A stretch of DNA of 64,000 nucleotides, taken from NCBI GenBank assembly GCA_012295275.1, contig CM022669.1:5030277-5094276 (forward strand), read 5' to 3'. This document shows positions 27,101 through 38,500 of this stretch, piece after piece; the first letter of the stretch is position 1, and the number at the start of each line of letters is the position of its first letter. Both the position numbers and the translations under genes were made by a program. The notes below the pieces were generated by a model. The model was given only the letters and a program-made list of their open reading frames with translations. It did not search any database and was not told where the DNA came from. This DNA comes from Chrysomallon squamiferum (Eukaryota; Mollusca; Gastropoda; Neomphalida; Peltospiridae).

Positions 27101-29759
27101 AGATGACAGGCCTGAATCGCAGGAGATTGTTCGTTTTGTTTTAGCAAGTAATATATTTTATAGTTTTAAAATTTGTTTTTTTTCTTTATACTTCCAAGTT
27201 ATTATTTTATTGTTGGGATATTTCTATGTATTAATTAAGGTTGATGCCCCAAATTCCCAAGGTAAAACATAACTTGAAAGTATAGATAATGTACTGAGAC
27301 TATTTCTTCATATAACCTAAGGTACATTTTAAAAGAAAAACAATAACAACAACAACAATATTAATATTACTTGAAATTTTACATTTGTAAAAGATTGAAA
27401 CATTTTAAAATATTGTTATTTATTATTATTTTGTAAGTTCAAGGAAATGAGAACATGTCATATGTCTGTATGTATAGATCAAAAAGATTAATAATGTTTA
27501 AATTTTAGATTTAAATATTTTCAGTGTAGTACAATAAAACAAATCACAATTATATTTTATAATTCAGGATAGCTTTGTAATGATAATAAAAGTCATTCAA
27601 ACTTCTGTTCTTTAACATCCTCAAAGACCAGTATTTTGTGATAAAAAATCATTTTCAGAGCTCCAATGGTGAATGTATTGTTGGTTTTGGTATGAAACCC
27701 TACAAAGTCCAAAAAATCATGTCAATATGGTCCTTAAGAATTCTTAAAATATCCATGAATTTCTATTCGGGATCTGTATGGGAACCATGTAACTACATTT
27801 CGGTTAAAGTAAAATTGAATATAAAATCATTCACTCATTTTCTAGACATATTTATTTATTTATTTATATATATATATCTACTTTGATTAAAAAGTTAATT
27901 TTTTGTATAAATAAATAAATAAATAAATAAAAATTAAAACAGTTTATGTTTTCTCATTTCAGTCTATGACCAGGTAAAGCAGTTGGATTCAGAAGAGGTG
28001 GAAATTGACTGGGACACTATTTTGAACTTTAATAAACACATGGCTGCTTTCTCCAAGCCTCAAACACATCACACTGACAGAAATAGCCAGTTAATAGATC
28101 CTAAAAGATTAGAGAAGGTGGAAAATGGTTTTCTAGGAAAGGTGAATAAAAGATATATATATATATATATATATAAATGAAAAAGAAATTAAATAAAGAT
28201 TTTAAAAAGCAAATAAATATAAACTATATAAAATAAAAATTAATAAAAAATTGAAATAAGTGAGTAAATATAGAAGATATAAATTATTATAAAATAAATA
28301 AGATAATAAATATAAAAAAAAGAAATTAAAAGAAAAAAGTAAAGAAATATGAAATATGTAAATTAATTAAGAAAGTAAATATATATAATAATAAATTTAA
28401 AAAAAGAAATATATAAATTAATAAAAAACATAAGTAAGAAAATATATAAATTAATGAAATAGAAATAAGTAAATAGAAATAAAATATAAAAAATAAAAAA
28501 TAAATTAGTAAATATAAAATATATAAATTAATAATAAATAGATAAGTAAATATAAAATACATAAATTATTATAAAATAAGTAGTATGAAATGATTAAGTA
28601 AAGACATAAACATAAGTTCATACATTAATATAAGTTTATAAGTAAATAAATAATAATAATACGATTTAAAATTAAATGAAAAGTCATCCCTTAAGGAAAT
28701 AAATTTATTTACAAGTCCCAAGTCATACTAAAGTCATAAACTATATATCCACAATTTGATATTTAATGATTATGAAATTGCAAAATGTTGTGTGTAATAA
28801 AATGTCTTCTAACAATATCTCTATGTAGAATGTGTCAACAAAGGATTCTGAAAAATATAAAAAGAAAATACCTTTATACTGACAATAATTTTATTAACAA
28901 AAACAAAAATATTTCAAAATGTTTGTTTTTATTATTAATATATAGTATTGCACTTTTAATCCTGGTACACTATCATTTTATAATTATTTTATTATTACCA
29001 AATTTTACAATGAATTTTATAATTATTTTTTAAATTAATAATAACAATTTTGGTTTTATTACTATCAAATACAATAATAATCATAATGATAACAGGATTA
29101 TTTTTGGTGAGAATGAGTATGATAATTAATAAATATAAATTTGGTATTATTTCTGTTATTAACAATCAACTTCTGTCATTAACAATAATGATTCTTATTT
29201 ATATATTTACCAGATACCATAATTATAACTTTTTTCCCCCCACAGGTAAGTACTAATGATTTCAACATTATTTTTATCAATAATTTGTTATTTGAAAAAT
29301 TTCATTTCATCAGAAAATAATAATAATAATAATAATAATAATTACAATATAAATGAAATATAGAACAAAAACAATTAATTTTTGAAAATGAAAAATAAAT
29401 AACAACAGCAACAACAACAAAAATAAATAGAATATAAGAAAAAAAAAGAAAAAATACAAATATGTAAAACAAAGAAAAATAATAAATTGCTAAACATACA
29501 AACAAATTTTACATCAAATTAAAATTAATAATAAAATGTGAATCTAATAATTACATTCAATAGTTTGCTTGTAACATAAACATAACATCTTTCACATCAA
29601 GCTTGTTAAAAGGAATGTAATAGAAAAAACCCACTTTCAAACAGATTTGAAATGCATAGGGGGAAAAAAAAAGAGTAAATATAAAATACATAAATTATTA
29701 TAAAATAAGTAGTATAAAATAATTAAGTAAAGATGTAAACATAAGTTCATACATTAATA

Positions 29760-29794
<35 letters not shown>

Positions 29795-32632
29795 GAAATA
29801 CATAAATTAATTATGAAATAAAAATGTAAATTTAAAAAAAGAAAATTAAAATAAATAATCTTCTTGGAATGGAATTGTTCTATTGTTTGTAAATATCAGA
29901 TTTCTTTATCATTTTATTGAACTAGTCTCCTGCACCAAAAAGTCACATTGTCTCATGTTTTGTCTTCTTTCCACAGGGCTTTTATGGGGAGGTGATGAAA
30001 TACAAACTTTTTGATGACGTAGAGGAGACTGATGAAAGGAATTGGAAATATGTTGCTGTAAAGAAGATGATTAAAATAAGGGGAGCCGCGAAAATTGATT
30101 TTTTGAGAGAAATCAGTCTTTTGCAGGTCTTCGAGCACGAGAACATCGTCAAAGTGGAAGGTGTCTGCTACCAACGTAAGAATTATATCTCATTTGTGGT
30201 ACTTTTCAAACAAGATGCTTTATTAGTACATCTAATGAAAGTTTTTAATGCTCTGGTTATTATACATTATGACACCCCAGAATAACAAAATAAGACAATA
30301 ATATAAAACATTTGAATACCACCATTTTGCTTGTTTTGGGATTATTAGAAAGTACACCTACGTGGTATGAATAAATGCTTAATAGGTTCCTTAATGTAGA
30401 GTTGTATGTTATTACATCTGAAAGCTCTTTGAAAATATATATGTCTCTTATGTATATATATAAATACATAAATATTGAAATTAAAATTTTGTTTTTATTT
30501 TTTATTTAGCTGATGTATTATTAGTAATGGAGTTTGTAGAATGTGGATCACTGAAAGACTATATTAAAAGCAGACCTGACCTGAAGAATGATCAACTGAT
30601 CCGATTTTGCATCGATGTTGCAAAGGTTTGGATTCTTTTCATCTTTTTCCCTTCTGTCAATATAAAGACAATAAACCTTCTCATTACGAGTGACACTTTT
30701 GTTGTTGTTATGTGGCCTTTTTCTGACAACACTAGAAGAAACTTAAGAACAAATTGACTGACCATGTGATATGATGGCTACGTAAAAATGGCAGACATTT
30801 TAGAACTGTACTCTTTGGTTGTTATATTTTATCACTGTTAAAGACTGGATGTCAGATAATAAAATAAAACATAACTAGGAAGTGTATATCTTTAGATCAG
30901 GGATCACCAACACAATGACAGAAGGCAGCAGGTCACCTGCAGGGATCAACAGAATTAACAGTTGAACATTGATATTATCTGTATCCAGCCTTGTTTCGTC
31001 ACTGGTGATAATTACTGTGAGAAATCATTAACGCAGTCATTGTCTTCACATAGATGGTTATCATTAATAATAATATATAACTAAAGATAAACTGAACAAA
31101 TTTGTTATTTCAGAAGAGTGTAACAAACTGATAGCCCTTTGTATGAATCAGCATTATTAAGAGATACCATTTTATGAGGAGTTATACATTGTTTTAGTTT
31201 CATGGAATGGTGATACTGGGTTTCCATTGCCATACAGTCATTATATGAAAATATTTTAGACACCTAATATTAATCATTAAAGCTAAAACATATTTAAATA
31301 AATTTTCATCAGTTAGTCCTTAGGAAGAAAAAAAAGAAAAAGATTCTAGAGGAAATTAAATGAGTTAATTTCAGAAATTCAAGAGGTTATAACGCTATCC
31401 AGGAAATCTTTGAAAATAATAAATTTCAGTTGCTTTTGAAAAGTATGTAATAGATGAAGAATGGTTTTGAAAACAATGGATGATTTATTCAGAATGCCCC
31501 TAATGATATACTGTGGTGGCAGATTCTAAAGAAAATATATGAATATATTTTACAGATATATCTAATTCATGTATTTCCAGCTTTTTAAAACAGATTTTTA
31601 ATGTTGTTTTTCCTTCGAATTAAAAAAATAAATAATAAATAAAAATTACATCACAGTTCAGTTATCTTTAAAAACATTAAATATAATTTCTGACTTTCAA
31701 GATCCAGTTATGTATGTCTTTGTTTTGCTATTTTTACAATATTTTTAATTCCTATTTTCCACTAGGGAATTGAATACCTTCATTCAGAGAATGTCGTTCA
31801 TCGGGATCTAGCAGCTCGAAATATTCTTGTAACAAAAAATTTGACAGCGAAAATCACTGACTTTGGACTAGCTCAGACTCTAAGAGCGGGCAAGGACTAC
31901 ATTCGGAGCAGTGATCAACAGTTTCCTGTACACCTGTAGGTTACCATTCTTATTCACCTGATGTTTCCACTGGTCTGTCTTTCTCAGTTCTTCCATATCT
32001 ATCAATCTGACTGTGTTTTTTCATATCCATTTGTTTCTATACCTCCATAATTTCTGTACTTCCATCTATCTCTGTCTGACTCTGTCCTTCTTTTGATTGT
32101 TCTATCTCTGATTTCCACCCATCTCTATATTTGCCTCAGTTCTTCCATACTTTCACTTTCCATCTTTCTTTCTTTCTAACTCTCCTCCTCTTTTGTCCCC
32201 ACTTCTTGTGTTGTTTAAATATAGCAAATGAATCAAAAACACAACTGAAACTTAGATATATTAAGTTAAATCTTCTAAATTCATATTTTTAATTAAATTT
32301 TACCTAAATTTCTTTCTAGATGTCCACCAGAAGCACTTTCTCAGGCAAAGTTCACTAAAAAAGGTGATGTTTGGTCATATGGTGTTCTGATGTGGGAGGT
32401 ATTTACCAGAGGTGAATCACCCGTTCTGGTGCAAGAAAACTCACAGAAGATTTTTGATAAGCTTTACAAAGCTCTGCAGGAAAACAAACGCCTACCCCAG
32501 AAGAAAACAATTCCAGATGCAGTGTATAACATCATGAAAAAGTGCTGGACATTTAACATGGAAGACAGACCAGACATCACACTGATACTGTCACAAATAT
32601 TACATCTGCACATGGGAGGCCAACAGAATTAG
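19795..32632 (+). CDS. JAK: Janus kinase (JAK), copy 2, full length with one frameshift
   Basis: Exons: 19795-20711 (ATG first, 5' UTR from 19775), 22123-22227, 22515-22672, 23450-23745, 23934-24074, 24449-24561, 24748-24960, 25380-25531, 26192-26336, 26853-27147, 27963-28141, 29977-30175, 30510-30625, 31766-31935, 32320-32632. With one A restored in the A-run at 20329-20333 the model is 1170 aa, close to the usual JAK length of about 1130. FERM about 1-390; SH2-like about 390-500 without the FLVR Arg; pseudokinase about 540-845 with HGN 655-657 and DPG 679-681; kinase about 895-1165 with VAVK Lys934, HRD Asp1024, DFG Asp1042, single activation-loop Tyr1055. Expected to act at cytokine-receptor tails as a STAT kinase. 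As it stands the frame shifts in the FERM domain; a sequencing error is likelier than inactivation because all fourteen later exons are open. Confidence 0.9.
20712..20990 (+). repeat. GTAT/TGTG-rich microsatellite in JAK copy 2 intron 1
   Basis: Degenerate TGTATG, TGTGTC and CTTTT-TGTG repeats begin right at the splice donor GTATGT (20712). The apparent Cys/Val/Tyr-rich continuation of the exon frame is a read-through of this repeat, not protein. Confidence 0.85.
22733..23170 (+). repeat. About 30-bp minisatellite in JAK copy 2 intron
   Basis: Same TGTGTGATATTTTAGTTATA-based array as at 1785-2095, about 130 bp longer here. Confidence 0.85.
26385..26735 (+). repeat. GATGATGAGGTACAGTGTTA minisatellite, copy 2
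   Basis: Shorter counterpart of 5565-6540, in the intron after the exon ending at 26336. Confidence 0.88.
29228..29252 (+). promoter_or_regulatory. Candidate recursive splice site, copy 2
   Basis: TTTTTTCCCCCCACAG directly followed by GTAAGT; the AG/GT boundary is 29245/29246. Conserved with copy 1 (9189/9190). Confidence 0.45.
30868..31552. mobile_element. About 690-bp insertion present only in JAK copy 2
   Basis: Copy 1 reads AATAAAATAGATATATCTAA straight through at about 10879; in copy 2 some 690 bp lie between AATAAAATA and GATATATCTAA. The insert starts near GGATCACCAACACAATGACA and has no long open frame. No clear inverted repeats or target duplication were found, so it may be an insertion in copy 2 of an unclassified element or a deletion in copy 1. 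Confidence 0.55.
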
Positions 32633-32727
32633 CAGACAGAGGCGTCCTCAGAACCTCTTCAGTGATCTCTGGAGCTGAAACTATTTTGTAATAAAAATCC
32701 TTATGCGGAACTGAGGCTGAGAATAAA
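32633..32727 (+). terminator. JAK copy 2 3' UTR with poly(A) signals
   Basis: AATAAA at 32690-32695 and 32722-32727, as in copy 1. Confidence 0.6.
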
Positions 32728-34300
32728 ACTGTCAGATTATTTTTATATTTCTATATTCTTAAAAATAATAAACAAAAAGAGAAAACAGTTTTGTCGTTCA
32801 GCTGAAAGGTGCTTTTTTTTAACTGATAAAAGTAATATTTGTTATGAGATATAAAACAATATTGTTATGAAATATATAATATTACTATTGTATGAAATAC
32901 AGAATATAACACTGGAGTTTTGTAATGTGTAATATAAAACTGCAGTTTTCTTATAGTGCTTGAAAATAAAAATAAATAATTTGAATATGAAAGACTCTTG
33001 ATAAGAATAATTTGTGTATGACTTTTCTGATCAATTTTAAATTACTTACATTTATGGCCTTATAATCTGGTAGTAGTAACCATATATCATTGAAGAACAT
33101 GCACGTAAACTTGTTATATACTTGTTATATATATATATATCTGATATGTAACATTTATATTTATTCTACTTTGAAAAATAACAAAAATTATGGTATGTGC
33201 TGTACTGTATCTTAGAAATAATTTACAAAAGTTAGATGTTTCTGGTGTATATGTAAAATAGTTTATCAGCCATCTATTTGCATACACAATCACACTTTTT
33301 ATATAAAGTAATACATAGAGAGAGAGGGAGATACATACATATATACAGATACAGATAAGTAAATAAGATCTTAAACAGGAATATAATTAAGAAGATTAAT
33401 TTTATAAATTATTTCTGAATTTTTCAGAAGGATGCTTTACTATATAAACATATTTTCAACATGAATTTATTCATGAATATTAATCATTTTTAACTATGAA
33501 ATTTATATTTCTGTTGTAATAATTTAAATAATTATTATTATTGTAAACACTGGTATTAACAGCATACAAAATTTAGTTCTGTTATTTATTTATTTATTAT
33601 TATTATTTATTGCTGCTGCTACCACTACTACTGCATCTGTTACTACTATGACTACTACTATTCATCTTTGTCAAACAGTATTTTATTCTTTTCATATAGC
33701 TAACAGAGCTAACACAGAAATTTTTGCAAATCTGTTTGTTTTTTATTATTGTCTACAGAACTTAATAAGCTGCTTTTGTTAAAAGGACCAATAAAATTGA
33801 TATCATTAAAATAGATTTCAAGAAGTCTGTATTATTATAATAATCATAGCCTTCTTCCATTAAAATATATGAAATGTTTCTTATTTTTTTTGTTTGTTTA
33901 TGTATTTTTATTTTTGTTTATTTGTTAATATTTTTTTCTGACATCTTTATATCTTGTTATTTTTTTTTTTTTTTTTAAAACAAACCCAGAACATGTATGG
34001 ATGTATTCACAAGCTTTTGTGCAATACACAAACACATAACAAATGTTTGTATGTTGTATGTTTGTATATATATGTACATATGTGTAGATTCAAACTCAAG
34101 AAACACACACACACACATATATATATATTCATACATACAAATAATAAACTTAATAATTAAAATAATGGGGAAAAACAAGTTTCCCCAAACAGAAGAAACC
34201 AGAACTGAAACATTGCTAACAAACAAATAAATTGGAAAAAAAAATATATATATATATTAATAATAAAATAAAAAAGAATTAAACAAAAAATATTAAAATG
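32728..34300. other. 3' flank of JAK copy 2 and spacer
   Basis: Up to about 33930 it matches 12061-13330. After TTTATTTGTTA it becomes unrelated: a T-run at 33960-33977, TGTA-rich sequence, (CA)n and (TA)n at about 34105-34130, and AT-rich DNA. No gene is seen. Confidence 0.7.
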
Positions 34301-35011
34301 TAAGTAAATAAATAATAATTATACGAAATAAAATTAAATGAAAAGTCATCCCTTAAAGAAAGAAATTTATTTGTAAGTTCCAAGTCATACTAAAGTCATA
34401 AACTGTATATCCACAATGTTGATATTTAATGATTATGAAATTGCAAAATGTTGTGCATAATAAAATGTCTTCTAGCAATATATCTATGTAGAATGTGTCA
34501 ACAAAGGATTCTGAAAAATATAAAAAGAAATAAAAAGAAAATACCTTTATACTGACAATAATTTTATTATTAACAAAAACAATAATAAATATTTCAAAAT
34601 GTTTGTTTTTATTATTAATATATAGTATTGCACTTTTAATCATGGTACACTATTATCTTGTAATTATTTTATTATTACCAAATTTGACAATGAAGTCTGG
34701 AATTATTTTTAAAATTAATAATAGCAATTTTGATTTTATTACTATCAAATACAATAATAATCATAATGATAACAGGATTATTTTTGGTGAGAATGAGCGT
34801 GATAATTAATAAATAATAAATTTGGCATTTATTCTATTATTAACAATCAAATTCTGTCATTAACAATAATGATTCTTATTTATATATTTACCAGATATAA
34901 TTATAACTTTTTTCTTCCCCCACAGGTAAGTAATAATAATTTCAACATTATTTTTATTAATAATTAATAACTTCTATATTTGTTATTTGAAAATATTTCA
35001 TTTCATCAGAA

Positions 35012-35071
<60 letters not shown>

Positions 35072-35400
35072 TACAATATAAATGAAATACAAAAAAACAA
35101 TTAATTTTTGAAAATGAAAAATAAATAACAACAGCAACAACAACAAAAATAAATAGAATATAAGAAAAAATACAAAAATACAAATATGGAAAGAAAATAA
35201 AAATAATAAATTGCTAAACATATAAACAAATTTTACATCAAATTAAAATTAATAATAAAATGTGAATCTAATAATTACATTCAATAGTTTCCTTATAACA
35301 TAAACATAACATCTTTCACATCAAGCTTGTTAAAAGGAATGTAATAGAAAAAACCCACTTTCAAACAGATTTGAAATGCATAGGGAAAAAAGAAAAAAAC
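34301..35400 (+). repeat. Third, exon-free copy of a JAK intron segment
   Basis: Matches 8582-9615 and 28638-29665 along its length, for example AAAAGTCATCCCTTAA, GGATTCTGAAAAATATAAAA, the CACAGGTAAGT site at 34921, and AACAGATTTGAAATGCATAGG at the end. It differs more from either JAK intron than they do from each other, and has a longer (AAT)n run (about 35011-35070). No JAK exon flanks it. It is either a relic of an older third JAK copy or an interspersed element that also sits in the JAK intron. Confidence 0.88.
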
Positions 35401-35551
35401 AAACCCTGAATTTTCAACTTAGTTAAAATAGAGATAAATACTGAATTTTTTTTCAAAATTCAGAACTTATGACAACTGGCCTTTAAACAAGAGAAGCACT
35501 AAAATACATTTTCACTAACAGAAATGTATGAAACAAAGAAGTAAATGTCAT

Positions 35552-38500
35552 TCATACATAGGCTTCATTCCAGTTTGCTCGGCGTCTCACTGTTTCTGAT
35601 TTGTTTACTTCATATCCAGAATGATCTGTGCGAATTTCAAACAGCCATTTTTTCCTCTTCTGGCACAAATCTGGATTGTTTATTAATGTGTATGCCACCC
35701 ACCAACGTCTCCGGTGTATGTTGTTTTTGGAAACTGAAAAAATAAAATAACGCAAATTTTGACTGGGACTGATTTTTTAATCGTCAATTTTTAGATCAGA
35801 GAGAATAATTATATCCACTGATTTTTAGAAAAGAGTAACTTTATCCTCCAACTCTATCCATAGAACTCAGTAATTTACCCAATCAATTAGTACTTATTTT
35901 TATTTATTTTTTTTATCCATATGACATCTATCTATCTATCTATCTATCAATCTTTCTAGCTATAACCGTTTTTCTTTCTTACTTTATTGGTTACTGCAGG
36001 TGAGCAAAGTCTTTCAAACAACAACTTTCTGAAAACAAATGACTGACTAACATACGAAGGTCAAGGACAAACCTGGAACATGTTCAAATGAACAAACCGA
36101 GACATCATCGTCTATCACAGAAGGAAGATTTATTGATGCAGCATCAACACTGGGGAATGTTCTGTACTTTCTACTTGCGGGATGTACTTTAGGTGCAGCT
36201 TCCAGATGGCGTTTTCTGAAGGCCACTTCCCACAGGAGTCCACTGAAAACCCTCAGTATGGGATTGTTGTGTGCATTGTCCATTTGTAACATACCAACAT
36301 AGGCTTGATAGCCTGTAATAGCAACAACAACAACACTGATAATAACTCTAATAATAACAGAAATAACAATAAACAATAACTGTGATAATAATAATAACAA
36401 ATAATAATAATAATAAATAATAACAATAATAACAGTAAATTAATAATAATAATAATAATAACAATAAAAACAACATCATTAATAATAAAATAACAACAAT
36501 ATTAATAAAAAATAATAACAGAAATAATGATGATCATTTTTGTGACAATCATAACATTAACAATAGTTTTTATTTATTTATTACTTTTCACAGAAAAATG
36601 TGGGTTTGTGGGTTTCACTTAATGAAAATACTGCATAAAGTATGAGTGACAGGTGTGAGAAAGAGAGAGAGAGAGAGAAGTAAAAAAACATGAAAGAAAG
36701 AGAGAGAGGTAAAAAAAATAGAAAAAGAAAGTGAGAGCAACTAAAACTGATAGACCTTTATCTCTGTTTTCCCATCCTGCCATGAAGATTGTTCTCTCAA
36801 GTCGACCCACCAGTAACACGCCCAGTACTGAACCCTGCAGTATTCTGAAGAAACACGAGACTATTCCCATGCCCATGTTTCCAAAGAAAGCATAATAGTT
36901 GAATTCTTCATAGAATTTCCTGAAAATGAAAGCGATTTAATTAATGGATAGAGCTGACAGAGTTAAAAGATTTAATTAGTGAATACAACTGATGGTAATA
37001 AAAATTTCATTAGTGGATACCACCTGATAGTGATGATTTGATTAGTGGATGCAGTTGATAGTAATACAGCTGATAATGATAAGTTGATAGTGATTCAGAT
37101 TTAATTAGTGGATGCAACTGATGGTGATAGGTTTGATTAGAGGATACAATTGATACTGATCCAGATGAAAGTGATACAACTGATAGTGATACAGATTTAA
37201 TTATTTTACTTATTTTTAACTGATATTTTTATTTATGTACACACCTGTTGTCAACATTGAGAGGGGGGAACCTGTCTGTTTCTTTGATTTTGGGTTGTAG
37301 CAAGAAAAATCTAGCAACTAGCACTTGTAAGTAGAACAAAGCTACCATTGAAGCAGGAAAACTGGAATAACAACAACAGCACCTTATTAACATCTTCAAC
37401 AATAACAACAGCATCATGAACAACAACAACAGAAAGAACAGTGAACATCATCATCATCATCAATAACAACAACAATAATAACATAACACAAATAACAATA
37501 ATAATATTAATAATAATAACACTACCATAACCACTACTGCTACTAGTACTACCACCACTGTTACTACTGCTACTACTACCACCACATCACCACTACTTCT
37601 TCTCTTAAAAAGAACAGCAACAACAATATTAACAAAAATATCAGCAATGGCAGTAATGTTAGCAACTGATAAAGATTTTTAAATACTATCTCTAATAAAA
37701 ATAACTGTGGATCAACCAAGTACTTTTAGTGTCTCTGTACCCTAGTAGTAATGTCTGCTTGTAAAAAATTAGTGGAAAACTTACCTCAGAACCTGGAGAA
37801 AATAGCTAAGTGAATCCATCACAAAATGATTAACAACCAGAAAGAAAATGATGTATGTCAGAATCAAACCAAGAAGTAACACCATAAACATCATTATTAT
37901 CATACCTGTAGAGAAGCACAACATTAAACAGTTAGATATACATGTACATATGCACACACATACAAACAAAGGTGTACTGATACAAAAAAATATACATACA
38001 TACATATATACATACACACACACACACATTAACACACATACACATTATACACAGCTCACATACACCCATACAAATGGACATACAGACAGAAAGACTGAGA
38101 TAAGAAGATAGGGAATGAAATAGATATGATGGTAGACAGACAAGTAGATAGACTAAAAAAGAAGTAGATAAATTATTTCAAATATTTACATTCCATTTGC
38201 ACTATCAGTTATAAAAAAACAAGAATTAGTTTATATGGATAGACAGACAGGGAAATAAGTAGATAAGGAGGTAAAATAGTTAAATAGGTTGATATTGTCA
38301 GATATATGAGGTGATCAGCTTCCTGATAATCTTTACAAATACAGTAAAATAAGGCAGTTTAGGATAGTTGTTTTTAAAGTGGTTGATACTGTATTCTGCC
38401 AGGAATGTGCACTATCGTTAACTAGAATGTAATTTTAATACATTTTTATTTGTTTATTTATATTTTAATTTATTTTTTAAATTGTTTTTACAATCTTACG

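Larger units (their letters stand above)
20879..33935 (+). repeat. Segmental duplication unit, right copy (JAK copy 2)
   Basis: Partner of 1-13335. The left end of the duplication cannot be placed because the window begins inside the left copy; the right end of continuous homology is near TTTATTTGTTA at about 33928. The homology then resumes at about 48786. Confidence 0.95.
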
